Notes: a model not told the origin generated them from the sequence alone. Shown: positions 1 through 12,411, counted from the stretch's first letter. The stretch is DNA of 64,000 nt from Hansfordia pulvinata (GCA_006538405.1 BJKQ01000006.1:1449001-1513000), one strand, 5' to 3'. Program-made: numbers and translations.

Positions 1-111
1 GCAGCAACAGACGGCCCCGTCCGCTCCCCGACTCTCGCCGCGGCGGCAGATCCGCGCTCGGCCTCGTCCCCTCCCGAATCGACCTGCTTGCGGTTGTCGT
101 CCTCCTGCGTC

Positions 112-3100
112 ATGAGCCGCAAGCAAGCGAAGCCCCGCGCCGCCGCCGGTAAAGCCTTCGCTCCCCCCGCGGCCTTCGGCGGCTTTTCCACGTTGTTCGG
201 CGCCAGCTCTCTGTCCTACCTGTCCGAGCCTCCCGACTTCTCCACCATATCCGACGCCAACGCCGTCGTCTCTTTCAAGAACCTCCAAAAGAAAGATGCC
301 ACCACCAAGGCGAAGGCCCTCGAGGACCTCGTTGCCTATGTCCAGTCCCACCCGTACGATGAGAATGGCGGCACCGAAGAGGCCGTTCTTGATGCATGGG
401 TGAGCCTCGATTTCTGCGCCGCGGCGAACACAACGCCTGCTGCCACTTGCCGCTACTGACGTCGCCTAGGTCCAACTGTACCCGCGCACCTCGATCGATA
501 ACTCCCGTCGCGTACGCGAGCTGTCGCACTGTCTCCAGTACGAGCTGATGAAGTCAGCTCGCAGGCGCATGGAGAAGCGCATCCCCAAGATCGTCGGCTC
601 ATGGCTCGCTGGAACTTTCGATCGCGATCGCACCGTCTCGCGTGCTGCCTACGAAGGTCTTTCCTCCTTTCTGACCGCCGAAGATAAGATCCTCCAGTTT
701 TGGAAGCGATGCCAGCAACAGATTCTTCAATATGCCTCCGAGGCTACTGCCGAGACGGCCGACACCCTCAGCGACGAGCGCTCCACCAGCGCCGATGACG
801 CCGAAGCGAAATACCACCGTGTACTGGCCAGCGGTCTCTCGTTGGTCATCAACCTTTTGCAGAAGCTTGACCCCTCGGACCTCGACAAGCTCTCCGCGGA
901 ATACGATTTGTTCTTCGAAGACAACAAGGTCTGGTCCAGCGTGACCTCGAAAGACCCCGCCGTCCGAAAGTTGTCTTGTCAACTCCTCTCGGCCTGTCTT
1001 GACAAACGACCAGACAGCATCAGTCAAGATCTCCCCCGTGTCAGCAAGCTCTTTGTCGCCGAAGGTCTCAAAAGCTCACAGGTCGGGTCTGCGACAGAGT
1101 TTGTCACGGCGCTCACCAGCCTGACTTGTCGTCACCCGACAGTGTGGACTTCCGATTACAGCTCCAAGAAGTCATCCACATCGCGTCTGCGCTCGTTTCT
1201 GGAAAAGGGGTCACAGAGTGGTGCTGGCAGGTTTTGGACCTGTCTCAGTCAGTTGCTGAGCAGCCTGCCGGACGGGGTCTTGCCAACAACTCCAGAAGGC
1301 GCTAACGATCTCTCCAAAGCTATGAGGTCTGGCGTCGCCAGCAAAGACGAGCCACGGAGCAATGCTGTCGACGCATGGTCTGCTTATCTTGGCCTAGCTA
1401 GACATTTCATCAAGACTTTGCCTGATGATGCCGCCCGAGTCAACTTTGTCCAGGGACACCTTTTCCCCTTGACAGCACATTACCTGCAGCCCAGTCCGGA
1501 AACTTCCGTGTGGTCATCAGGGAGCCAACCCGCGATCCTGATCAAGGCCTATACTTCGGCCACGACCTGTCCCGTCAGTGGCCCCGTCGATGCTACCCGC
1601 ACGGAATGGGATAGGCTGAAGACCTCGTTCTTGGAAAGAATCCGTAACTCGCTTCCGGAAGGCTCAAAGGAGCACGAAAGGTCCCAAAAGGGAATTGCCG
1701 AAGAGGGTGAAAGGTGGTTCGTCTTGACCGGAACGATTTTGGATGCACATGAGAAGACCAAGTCCACAGACCGCCCCATCCCAGATATCCCCGCGCAACC
1801 CACCCTAGAGCTGCTTCAGCAAACATTCCAGCTTCTTGAGACAAGGCGATGGAAGCCGTTCGGCGCAGCAGCTACAATCGAATCAGCACTCAAGCACACG
1901 CCGTCATTGTTTGAGCAGTCCTCGGACGCCAGAGATGCCATTTTCAAGTCCCTCGAAACGTCGCTCCCGCAGAGCAGAGAAGAGTTCTTGAAGTCACTGT
2001 CCGCGCCATATCTTCTTTCGAGCATCACACGGCTAGGGGGAATTACCAGCCAGCGATCCTCCTACGATCGCATCTGGAGGGAAAACATGGCGACTGTGTT
2101 GGACTGCCACGAGTCGCCTGATGCTCTGCCGGCTCTGACCCGCCTCCTTGCCAGCGCTGCCGCCACACCCCTGGCCCACGAGATGCTAGTTCTCCAGGCA
2201 GAGGTCATCAAAAAGTGCCTGGTGTGCGCTGTCAACAATACGCCAGAAGTGGGTTGGGAGTTGTTCAACACGGTCATCGAATTCGACATCCTCTCTCAGT
2301 CGGGAGCCAGAAGACTCGTCAGGGAGCTGGTTGCCCGAATCGCGAACCCCGTAGGCCAGCCCAACAGAGGCGTTGTCAAGGCTTTGCAAGTGATTGCACA
2401 GATGAGACCCCAGCTGCTCCTGCAAGACGAGGATATCCATCTGTCTCTGATGACCCACGTCCTCAGTCTATCGGAGCGACCTGATGCCGATTCCGAGCTC
2501 ACCCACCTGCGTGGTCTCGTCGAGAACTCAACCAGCAACGACTCGCGTCTGCTGGGTTTGGTGCAGCATAACATCAACAACGCTAGTCCAACATCACTTA
2601 CGTACGCCTCGATCAGACCATGCGGATGGATAACCTGCTAACACTGATACAGGGTGGACACGCTTGCTCAGCAGGCCATGCAGGCATACAGATCTGCGCA
2701 GAAAGGAGACGCGAAGCCCACCAACCCCGCTGAATTAGAGCCTCTGGTCCCAGACACCAGCATCTGGAAGCGAGAGCTAGCTTTCTTCCTGAGCCAGAAG
2801 CCCGATCCAGCGCTCGCCTTAACCGGTAGGCTCGGCGGTGCTTACTTTCTGGCCACAGCCGGGTCTAGCCCGGGCGGCAGTGCCCCTTCGCGGGACCGCT
2901 CAGGTTGCTCCATACCGGGCAGAATGGCGCGATACACGGCTGATATCACGGCTGCTGGGTTCGATCTTGGGATCATGGCGCCGACCTACCAGGTGGAGAT
3001 TATTGTCTGTCTGAGCCTGACAGCCGAAATGGTTTCGGACGAGCTGACCATGATGGGCGGAAATGGCATTTGGGACTCCTCGGTGTCTACGGCCTGGGAA

Positions 3101-5240
3101 GAAGAAGCCGTCGACATGATATCAGCTGCTCGCAAGACCATCCAGAAAATGGTGGAAAAGGCCAAAGACTGGAGAGATGGAGGGGCGGCGGATGAGTCGC
3201 GCCTCGTCCACAACGTCTTGCTGATGCTGATTGAAGAAGCTAAGTCGCTCACACCGATGGGTCTTTACAGCGCCCGTGTCGTCAGCATTCTGCTGGAGGA
3301 GCTGGCCGAGAGGTTCGGTTTCCCTAGCAGCGGAGAGACTTGGTTGACAGGTCTGAATGTTTTGTCGTCCTCCCCTTCCACCGTGTTCCCGCGATCGCCA
3401 TCCTCGGTGGTCTTGGGGACACCCTGTCGACGTCGAAGGCCGTGAGCAACCTCTGCAATAGGCTGGTCAGCGACGTGGCCGGCGCACGCCTCGGACAGGA
3501 GAAGGCACTGATTGATCTTGTCTTGCTCAACGCCTGCATGCAGGTCTACGACATGGGGGAGCTGCCAGTGGCCAACAATCGCCTGGTGTTTGCTGTCAAG
3601 CAGCTGACTTCGTGGCTGGACACCCCCAGCGGGTTAGACTGTGCCTTTGCCTCGGAAACTTGCCGTGCACTTCAGCGGCTTCTCCCGTGCATCAAGGACG
3701 TCTACGGATCGTACTGGGAGAAGACTGTGGACTATTGTCAGTATCTGTGGACCCAGCCCACAGATCAGTCGCTTGGTTCAAGGTTACCAGGCATTCACGC
3801 ATCGTTGCGTTTGATAACAATCCTCGAAAAGCTCGAAGAGCCCAACGACGACCTGGTCGATGTTCTGCATGCTACGGCGGAGAAGAGATCCAGTGCCATG
3901 CTGGAGCTGCTCAAAGTATCGCGTGGGCAGGACACTCAGCCTCTCGAGATTGTGGATCAGATGGTCTGTCGCGAGGTAGAGAAGATGCCTTCCGAGCACG
4001 TCAAGGAGCCCTCAGATCTGTATGGGCTGGTTTCTAGCCACAGAAGGCCGATCCAAACAGCCGCGTTCAAGCTGCTGCACAAGGTCATACCTGCGGAGCA
4101 GAAAGAGCTGTCGGTCGAGGTGCTACTCGACAAGAACGTCGCCCGGCTGCCTGACGAGCTCCTTTCTCTTCTGCTGGATGCCCCGACGCTTGAAACGTAC
4201 CCCGACCACATTCTCAACCAGTTTCCGAGCGCGGTACGCTGCTATCTTCTCTCGTGGCATCTCATCTTCGACGCCTTCACAGCTGCCGCAAACAAGGTGC
4301 GGTGCGACTACGCGGAGAACCTCAAGTCGGAGGATTACATTGGCCCGCTGATGAACTTCACGTTTGATGTGCTCGGGCACTCGGCAGCGCATGCGCTCAA
4401 GCTGGACAAGGTGAACCTGACGGCGGACCACATTCGGTCGTACGACATTGGTCTGGCCGATGCCGAGTCGGACGAGAAAAGCATGCAGTGGCTCCTGGTG
4501 CACATATTCTACCTGGTGCTCAAGTTCGTCCCAGGGCTGTTCAAGACGTGGTTCATCAACTGTCGCTCCAAGCAGACCAAGATTGCCGTGGAGGCGTGGG
4601 TCGCCAAGTATTTTGCGCCGCTGGTGATTTCCGAGGCTCTGGACGAGGTGTCGGAGTGGGCGGCTCAGCAGGAGCCCCCGGCCATGGACGAGAACGAGCT
4701 TGTGATCAAAGTCAGTCGGGCCGCGCGCGAGGTGACCGCAAGCTACGAAGTCGACGAGGGCCAAATGGCATCTGTTGCCATCAAGATCCCATCAGGCTAC
4801 CCGTTGGAGAGCGTTGCGGTCGTCGGAGTCAACCGGGTGGGGGCCAACGAGAAGAAGTGGCAGAGCTGGATCATGACGACGCAGGGAGTCATTACGTTTT
4901 CCGTAAGTTTTGTGCATCGCTTGGATACATGCCCCCGGGGCAAGACTGACTTTGACTGGCTGACCGCGTGCAACAGAGCGGCAACATTGTCGACGGGCTG
5001 ACGACTTTCCGGCGCAACATTGTGGGCGCGATGAAGGGCCAGAGCGAGTGCGCCATTTGCTACAGCATCGTGAGCAGCGACCGTCGCATGCCGGACAAGC
5101 GGTGCGCCACCTGCAAGAACCTATTCCACCGGTCTTGTCTGTACCGGTGGTTCCAAAGCAGCTCGCAGAACACGTGCCCGCTGTGCCGCAACCCGATCGA
5201 CTATCTGGGGGCCGACGTGCGCCCGGGGCGAACGACGTAA
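112..5240 (+). CDS. LTN1: E3 ubiquitin ligase listerin (Ltn1/Rkr1), with one apparent frameshift
   Basis: Listerin ubiquitylates nascent chains stuck on 60S subunits in ribosome-associated quality control. Exons read as 112-399, 470-2601, 2653-4902 and 4977-5240, about 1,645 residues, normal for fungal listerins. The N-terminal block (FSTLFGASSLSYL, then DAWVQLYPRTSIDNSRRVREL across intron 1) is characteristic of the family. The middle is helical HEAT-like sequence. The C-terminus is a C4HC3 RING: CAIC, CATC, FHRSC, CPLC, ending 19 residues before the stop. I chose ATG 112 (MSRKQ) over the in-frame ATG at 88 because the first eight residues look untranslated. Introns are 70, 51 and 74 bp with good signals. 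Between 3386 and 3393 the frame shifts by one base, from ...SPSTVFP to AIAILGGLGD..., and no intron can explain it. One nucleotide appears to be missing at the CCC run. Identity is secure; an intact product depends on that base. Confidence 0.95.
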
Positions 5241-7116
5241 AGGAGCAAGGGCGCACCGCGACATGAGGAAAGAAAACGGATAGAATATGGTACTCTTATA
5301 CATGTGGTAATGCATTTGATAGGGTGGGAAGCGCCGAAAAGTTGAGAAACGCGGCAGCAGTTGGTTTAATAGACGAGATTCCAGCGAGGCGACGGCGGCG
5401 GCAGCAACAGCGACAACAACCACCGAAGTTGAATTTGCAGGGCGGGCCCGCATTGATGCGACGAAGGGGGCGTGCATGTGAGAGGCCAATCACTGTCTTG
5501 CCTGCGCTCCGGCACGGGGTTGTCGTCCAACAGCAATGCGAAAGCGAGGTGGCACCACCAGGTATATTCCTGTACGAGCATGGGAGCCAGCGCGACGCCG
5601 ACGAAGAAGCTGACGAGACGAGTGCGAAGTGCTCATAGTACGAGTGGTAATACTCTTCTGGCCTGGCGGCGCATGAACTGGGCGGCTAACCTATGGAGTA
5701 GGGCCTGCTTACGATACTCGTATTTGCCGCCAGGTCCTGCGGGCATGGTGATCGTCATCCTCTTTCCCGTACAAGTAAGCGGCGGGTCTAGACTTGGCCG
5801 GGGATTCGCAAAGGACGTCAGTCGCGGCCCAGTCTAACCAGGCACCATACACAACAGGTTGGTTCCATCGACTGACGGTTGACAGGGCTCTCTAGCGGGC
5901 GGGTGCGTGTCTCGATCGGCTGCCAGCCACGCCATCCATGTGCTCTTTCTCTTGCCTCGGTGGAAGCCCCGGTCACAGCGCAGACTCCGCATTCCCGCGA
6001 ACATTGAATGGGGGCGTTGTCTGTCGGACGCCTCTCTGTGTAAGAGTCAGAGTCAAAACATCGCTGCAAGGCAATGGATCTTGGTGGATGGCTAAGTTTG
6101 GGGGGGCACGAAGCACGAGTCCTCGCACAAGAGGTATACGAGTAGTGGTCTCATCAGGGCCCTGTTTGTTGGCATCGGAAGCTGCTGCCCCTGGCCTTCT
6201 CTACTGGCGCTGCTCTTTTCTTGGCCCCGCCCCTGATCGATCTAAAAGCGGAAATTTGTTGACCTGGCCCGTGGGCTGGTCTTTCTACTCTTGCTCCGGT
6301 GCCTGGCAGCTACCAGCCCACAGAATCGTCGCATCGTCCAGAGAGAGTCGCCATCTCTCTTGTGAGACTTGTCGCACTTGGCAGCCTCATCCATCCTCCG
6401 TCAGTCCAACTTGGAAAGTAGGTGCTGGCCTTATCATCCATCCGCCTCACATGATTGCTGATGTGGCTGCCCGTCTGTACGGGATATGAGGACTCGTCGA
6501 CCCCTTCACGAGTGCTCGTAGCCGCAGACGGGCCGCGCCCATCGTCAGGGGCTGCTGGGCCGACTCCGTCGTCGCGCGTTAATGCACTGCCAGCTTGGCC
6601 GAAAGCTTGGCATCGAATCCACGGCGGTGACTTCTTGGGTTCTGGCTCTGGGTCTGGGTTACGGGTACGGTACGGCGGCGGTCCTCTCCCTGCCGATCCT
6701 GCCAAGCGCGAGAGAAAGAGCCCCAGCCCACCCGCCAACTTTCCTTCTCTTGTTTCGACCCTGACCTGACCTGACTGACCCTGGACAAGTGATCGTCGGT
6801 GAGCACTGACTGACTGACTGGCTGGCTGGCTGGCTGGCTCGGTGGCTTGCTGATGACTTGACTGACCGGGCACTTGGCACCAGCACGCTGGGCACTGACA
6901 ACCAGCCCCGGCTCTCTCACTCGCCTCTCCAGCCCTTTGTCCAGACTCCGTTAATCCTGTCTCTCTTCCACGAGCTTGACCCTTCCCAACCCTGACTTGA
7001 CTGACGTAACGGAAACTCGCCACACTCTTTCGCCAGCTCCGCCAGTCCACCTGCTCTCGCCTCCATCACGACCCACGCCGTCGCACCGCACACGCCACCG
7101 CTTCTTTCCGCTCCCG
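5241..7116. other. Intergenic, no gene seen
   Basis: About 1.9 kb between LTN1 and the exchanger gene. ORFs here are compositional (for example Ser/Gln/Pro-rich translations of a TGAC/TGGC tetranucleotide tract at 6805-6839) and show no family features. It must contain the LTN1 3' end and the promoter and 5' UTR of the exchanger; I see no convincing TATA box. Copies of the TACTCGTA/TACGAGTA-like motif occur near 5640, 5712 and 6130. Confidence 0.5.
6805..6839. repeat. Tetranucleotide repeat (TGAC)n(TGGC)n
   Basis: A run of TGAC units passes directly into TGGC units, about 35 bp, some 280 bp upstream of the exchanger start codon, probably in the promoter or 5' UTR. Confidence 0.85.
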
Positions 7117-8640
7117 ATGCCCACCCCGCTCCGGGTCCGCGCCTCCAGGGAGCGCGTCGACCAGGAAAAGTCGGCGCGCCGCTCCCGCGAGGCCGCCCGC
7201 AACGGCGCGCTGCCCCAGAACCACCGCGACGCACCGCCCGCCCCGGCCGAGGAAAAGACCCGCGTCGCCCCCGGCGTCTACATCAAGGCCAAGGGCGACG
7301 CCGGCCGCCGCGGCATCCACCCCTTGCACTTCTTCCGCATCATCTGGCACTCGGCCAGCCGTCTGTCCCGCGCCGTCAACATCCTGTGGCCCTTTGTCCC
7401 CGCCGCCATTGTTGTCTGGAGAGTCCTGCCCGAAAACCATGTCGCCATCTTCGCGCTCGCCTACATCGCCATGGTGCCCTGCGCCAACCTGATTGGCTTT
7501 GCCGGCCAGCAGCTGTCTCAGAAGCTGCCACACACGCTGGGAATCCTGGTGGAAACTTCGTGCGTCCCGCCCTGCCCTGCCCCTCCATTCCCCTGCCTGC
7601 CCACGCCGCTAACCGTCCTTCCAGCGTCGCCTCCATCGTCGAAATCGTCTTGTTTATGGTTCTGCTGAAGACGCAGACGTCGTTCATGGTTGTGAAAGCT
7701 GCCATCCTCGGCTCCGTCCTTGCCAACATGGTTCTCTGTCTCGGCCTCATCTTCTTCACCTCCGGCCTGCGGCGCGAGTCGTCCCACTTCCACGAGGCCA
7801 TCTCCGAGGTCGGCTCCAACCTGCTGCTGATAGCGTACGTCCAGCGCCTTGCCCGGCACCCCCTCCCGCGGTTGACTCTCTTTCTTGATGCTGACGCAAA
7901 TGCCCCCTCACAGAGGCGTGGGCCTTGCCATTCCCACCATCTTCACCTGGTCTCTGTTGGAAAGCGACCAGACTGCGGAGCACATCGAGACCCAGGCCAC
8001 TCACTTGTCTCGCGCCATCGCCATCGTCCTGCTGATAGCCTACGGCGTCTACATCTTCTTCCAGATGCGCACGCACAACAGTATCTACAATGACGTGTTC
8101 GAGATGGACGAGGAACGCGACGAGGACGCCCACCTGGACGCGCAGAAGGGCAAGCTGACCATGACCGAGTGCATCGTGGCCCTCCTGGTGTCGGTGGCCT
8201 TTGTCTGCACCATAGCCATTGCCCTCGTCCAGCAGATCCATCACATTGTCGTCGAGCAAAACGTCTCGGACCTCTTCATGGGTCTGATCCTGGTTCCCCT
8301 CGTGGAGAAGGCGGCCGAGCACCTGACGGCCGTTGACGAGGCCTGGGACAACCAGATCAACTTTGCCCTGTCGCACGTCATTGGCGCCACCATCCAGACC
8401 TCCATGTTCAACGCCCCCCTCGTCGTCATCGCCGGCTGGGGCCTCCACAACCAGATGAACTTTGTCTTTGAGACGTTTGACATTACGGTCCTCATCCTGT
8501 CCGTCATCACCGTCGGAGGCTTCCTGCGCGACGAGAAGTCGGACTACCTGGAGGGCTTCTTGAGCATTGTCCTCTACGTCTGCATTGCCGTCGCCGCCTT
8601 CTTCTACCCCAACACGGGTGCTGTCCTGCACGGCGAGTAA
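7117..8640 (+). CDS. Divergent CAX-family cation/proton exchanger
   Basis: Probable membrane antiporter of the Ca2+:cation (CaCA) superfamily, likely vacuolar or endomembrane. Exons 7117-7559, 7625-7834 and 7914-8640 give 459 residues, the usual size of fungal CAX proteins. Eleven or so hydrophobic segments follow a basic, soluble N-terminus (residues 1-75). The first alpha-repeat is recognisable around residues 149-188 (VEIV, then GSVLANMVLCLG). An acidic loop (EMDEERDEDAHLD, about 281-293) separates the halves, as in CAX. The second repeat is at about 339-390 (LILVPLVEKAAEHLTAV, then GATIQTSMFNAP). The family GN in GNxxE is replaced in both repeats (ASIVE, VEKAAE) while the glutamates and the AAEH motif are kept. 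It therefore belongs to a diverged subgroup and ion specificity (Ca2+, Mn2+, Na+) cannot be assigned. Start 7117 is the first ATG of the frame. Confidence 0.87.
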
Positions 8641-9784
8641 AAGCCAGCAAGCAAGGAGTTTACGGTTGTCATGTTCGAGATATCCCCAGACCGAATTTGC
8701 GCTGCGTTTTCATTTCTGCTACGATTGTTTTCGGGTCCAGGGGCACGGCCAAGATGGTAATGATAGATCAAAGATTGCGGTGTTTCCATGCGTTCTGCTT
8801 TGGTTTTACGATGGGATTGAAGAGCGAAAATGAAGACATGTCAGACAGTTCCCAGTTGAAATCAGGCGGCGTTTTTCGATCATGGAGGCTCTGGCCCGAT
8901 GTCTGTGCTGCCTCACTGCGTAATACTCGGTACGTCGCGTCGCAGCGTCACGACTGCGCCCCGCCCCGGAAGTCCTGTTCTCGCGGTGGATCAACGTTAT
9001 CGCGCGTCTTGCGTGCTGCTCTTCGCTGCCCTTTTCTATTCCTCTGTGCTGCCGAGCTTCCCTTTTGCGTCGTCGCCCAGGTCCCCGCGCCCCAGCGGTT
9101 CGTTCAGCCTCTGGTGCCCGCCAAGGTCGATCTCGTCTTCACCGCGCGGGGTCTAGAGACACGGCCAGCCTATCCGTACTTGGGGATCTTTATCTGCCGA
9201 CAGGCAAGACATGCCAAGGGTGCCAAGGTGCTTTCGCGACCGTTGGCCGTCCCTTCGCTACCCCGCAATGAGATGTCGCTAGGCGAGCCGGTCTCGCATC
9301 CAGCGCGGTGCGGTGCGGCGCGGGCGGGTTTCTCTGTTGTCGTGGCCGGCAGGGCGGGACGGACACGGGTGGCAGGAATAAGTAGGCCTATGAATAGAGC
9401 CAGAGAATCGACTTGCATCTCACGATCGGGGCGGGGCTTTCTCCACGCGGATCGGCACATCTGATTGTATCCTATTTCTTACGCAACTTGGTGTCCTGCA
9501 TAGTAATAATCACATGAAAATGGCTTCGCGATCTCCTTTGCAGACAGTGTCTTGGTGGTGAGTCTGGAAGGGATCGTCGGCCTCGCTTGCGGTGCTGGGC
9601 GGAGGCAAACCCTTGAGCCAAAGGGGACCGCGAACAGCATCCTGGGCACACACATCATGAGGACAGCATCCCAGGAAACACACATCATGACCTCCCAATT
9701 ACTTGTCGACGTCTTGTGTTTGTGTATCAGCATTGCTGTCCCATCCTTTCCCCCCCCCCCCCCCCCTTTCGGCTTTCTGGCTAA
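8641..9784. other. Intergenic, no gene seen
   Basis: About 1.1 kb between the convergent 3' ends of the exchanger (+) and a small secreted-protein gene (-). It contains no supported ORF. The only structure is a C17 homopolymer at 9750-9766. Confidence 0.5.
9750..9766. repeat. C17 homopolymer
   Basis: Uninterrupted run of 17 C just beyond the stop of the small secreted-protein gene. One of several long mononucleotide tracts in the 9-18 kb stretch. Confidence 0.9.
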
Positions 9785-10087
9785 TCAGGCGACCAATTTC
9801 CGTGGCGTTTTAATGCGCCACCCCAAAGCCGACGGCGGGATTTCTATCACTTTATCGCTGCTTGAGAAGAACTCAAATCCCAGATTGAGTAGCTCGCCTT
9901 CGTCTGACTGGAACTTGAAGTAGTGCTCGTTGTTTTGGATTGCAAGGTCCGCCCTCGTCTTCTGGGTTCCGCTGACGAACTCCCGCTGCACTTCACGATC
10001 CTTGTTCGCGAGGAGCAGAGTGTAGCCGGCCGACGCGAGGCCGGCGGCGGAGGTGAGGAGGAGAGCGAGGAGCGAGGCTGGCTGCAT
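9785..10087 (-). CDS. Small secreted protein, no cysteines (hypothetical)
   Basis: A single-exon ORF of 100 residues. It opens with a clear signal peptide (Leu/Ala core LLALLLTSAAGLASA, predicted cleavage near residue 20). The mature part is about 80 residues, charged, with no cysteine or transmembrane segment, and contains an aromatic FEFF stretch. I recognise no family. Support comes from the signal peptide, normal amino-acid composition (unlike neighbouring Arg/Pro/Ser-rich chance ORFs) and a start ATG followed immediately by the signal sequence. Its neighbours on both sides are 1 kb or more away. It could be a secreted effector-like or cell-wall protein; function unknown. Confidence 0.6.
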   Translation of the reverse strand: MQPASLLALLLTSAAGLASAGYTLLLANKDREVQREFVSGTQKTRADLAIQNNEHYFKFQSDEGELLNLGFEFFSSSDKVIEIPPSALGWRIKTPRKLVA

Positions 10088-11317
10088 GGTCGCGCTGAGG
10101 GGGTCGTTTCGGTTTCTTTGTCTCTGGGGGAGGGGGGATTCGGGATCTTTTTGTTGTTGTTGTTGTTGTTGTTGCTGTTGGGCAATGGCAGAGCTGTGAC
10201 GAAAGGGGGAGAGCAGAAAACACAGGGCTCGGGGGATCCGGGGCTTTGCGTCTATTTCAACACATGGGCCAAGAGTCGTGGAGGGGAGGAAGAGATATCC
10301 TTCACCCGGTGGTGTTGTGATTGAGGACGTAACAAATCAGGGGTGACCGGCTTCGCCCAGGATGGCTGGCCCCTCGTCATGGCCGGAAGCCTCTCGCGGC
10401 ACACTCGGCGTTGACTGTAGTATCTGCCCCTCGGGGGCGAACGGCTCTGGCGTGGTCCAGAACCGAGTGATTTAACAGGGGGGATATGCGACTGACTTGA
10501 GCGACACCACCGACCGTGAGCGTCCGTCGCATCGTCGCCGCCCAGGCCAGTGCCCTCCCCTCAAACTCGCGAAGATCTCTCCAGCCTCCCAGTGCCTCTC
10601 GTGGTGCGAGCATGACGGGTTGAAGTGGCGAAAAAGAGTAGAGGCGGTAAGCTGATGTTCGCCTCGATGAAGAATGTCGAGCCAAGAGAAAAAGAAATGT
10701 CGCACGCGCTTCTGGCAAGGCGCCTGATGGTGTCAGACAAGCCTGACTACATGTCATGTAAGCTGGTGGCCATTCATTCCATCGTCTCGAATGCTGCGGT
10801 CAGTCCAGTCCAGGGCCAGAGGAACTGCCTGGTTGGCCACCGGCGCCGTCAGATTGAGCAGCCCATCGGTCTGGGTAGCCGAGCCCGTCTTTGATCATGC
10901 AACGTGAGCACTGTCGCCGACTGCAATATGACGGTCAGCGCACGCGGGAAGAGTCCTCCGTCTCCCTCCGAGGCAGTCCTGCCGGGGTTGTGGTATCAAC
11001 ACGGGAGGCGTCTCTCGCGACGACAGCTCAAGAGAACGTCTACTTCTCGCGCGGAAACTGGGATCCGACTCTCCACCGTGATCTGTTTAAGGGAAATATG
11101 AACGGGCAGGCCTCATGACAGAAAGCACAAGATTCGCGGACAATGTTGATATTCAGTGGCTGGGACGCTCAATTGTGTCGCCGACATACGTACGGGTTTC
11201 CCCCCCTGTCTTTAACTGGTAAAGTAAGTTAGACAGCCATCGGTTTTTATCCTCCATACTCAACAGGCAGCTCCCGCCTGGGCAACGGAAGCGACCCGGC
11301 GCTCATCCGTGACGGCC
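10088..11317. other. Intergenic, no gene seen
   Basis: About 1.2 kb upstream of the 100-residue secreted-protein gene and downstream of the next minus-strand gene. It includes a (TTG)8-like run near 10151-10176, probably in the 5' UTR of the former. The ORFs present are Arg/Ser-rich and unsupported. Confidence 0.45.
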
Positions 11318-12197
11318 TCAGTGAGCGTAGAAGCCTTCCGCTATGACCACGTTGTCGCCGTAGATGATCAGGGTCCCGTCCGGCAGCTTCCTGATGGCCT
11401 CCTCCTTGGAGACGATGCTGTGCTGGAACTCCTGGGTGAAGCGCACGAGGCCCAGGCCCTGCAGCCCGTCCCGTATGAAGGCGTCCTGCTGCTCCAGGGC
11501 CTCGGCCCACGAGGGGCGCTTGCTCATCCTCACGCGGTACCGCGACGGGACCATGTCCGTGGCCGTGAACCTCTGCCCGCCAGCCAGCTCGCCACGCCCG
11601 TCGTCTTGGCCCCGTGGGAGTCGAGGTACGCCGGCCAGTCGCCCACGACGTCGACGAGCGCGGGCTGCTCGTCGGCGCCCAGGAGGTTCTTCTTGACGCC
11701 CTTGCGGACGGCCCGCTCGAACCGCCGCCACTGCGACTCCCAGCTCGTCGTGCCGTCCGGCTGGAAGTGCAGCAGCACCCGCCGGGGCCCGTCGCGCGCC
11801 GCCGGCCGCATCGTCACCGCCACCCCGTAGCACACGTTCAGGCTCCACGTGTAGACCAGCCCGTTCCCGGCCTCGGCCACCGTCTGGCCCGGCGCCGCGA
11901 AGGTGTAGGGCGCGGTTCGGTGGGAGCGCACGTGTTCCAGAAGTCCTGCGTCGTCCTCCACTGGGTGCTCTTCTGCCTCTTCTCGACAAGAGCCCTGCTG
12001 CTCTCTGCCGAGGGGCGTGTTGGCCCGGCACTGCGTGTTGTCTTGTCAGGAATTTTGCCTTTTTTTTGGGGGGGGGGGGGGGGGGGAATGGTTCCGACGT
12101 ACTTGCTAAGACTTATGAACCCGCACAGGATCTGTACGGCCAGGAACGCGGCTGCTAGCCGGACGAGGTTGCCGGTGAAGCGGACAAGCAGGCCCAT
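11318..12197 (-). CDS. Predicted membrane-anchored protein of unknown function, with one apparent frameshift
   Basis: Two exons on the minus strand: 12197-12103 and 12004-11318. The intron (12102-12005, 98 bp) has a GTACGT donor and a GCAG acceptor, and carries a G19/C19 run. Residues 9-30 (LVRLAAAFLAVQILCGFISL) form one hydrophobic segment, either a signal anchor or an uncleaved signal. The rest, about 230 residues, is soluble, with a well-formed region around TWSLNVCYGVAVTMRP, HFQPDGTTSWESQWRRF and a C-terminal block ending LPDGTLIIYGDNVVIAEGFYAH. I recognise no family. At 11574-11581 the frame shifts between ...VASWLAG and QRFTATDMVP.... The exon total is one base short of a multiple of three, consistent with one missing G in the GGG run. 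The coding nature is supported by composition and by continuity on both sides of the shift. Confidence 0.6.
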
Positions 12198-12394
12198 GGC
12201 TGACAGGTCTAATCCTTGCCCGGGACGAGCTGGGGCGCACTGGAAGCTTTCTCTTTCTCTCTCTCTCTCCTGGAAAGATCAACAGCTCGGCGAAGAGGGG
12301 GGGATGATGTCTCTTGCGGATGCTGGGGTGGGGGAGTGTCCAAGAAAGACGGGCAGCCTCCTCAGCCATCAACCAACTCTGAGCTCCGCCTGGT

Positions 12395-12411
12395 GGGGGG
12401 GGGGGGGGGGG
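12395..12411. repeat. G17 homopolymer
   Basis: Uninterrupted run of 17 G in the spacer upstream of the membrane-anchored unknown gene. Confidence 0.9.

Noticed and set aside
6310..7050. 246-residue minus-strand ORF
   Set aside because: Its repeated Ser/Gln/Pro segment is just the translation of the TGAC/TGGC repeat; the rest has no recognisable features and it lies in the exchanger promoter.
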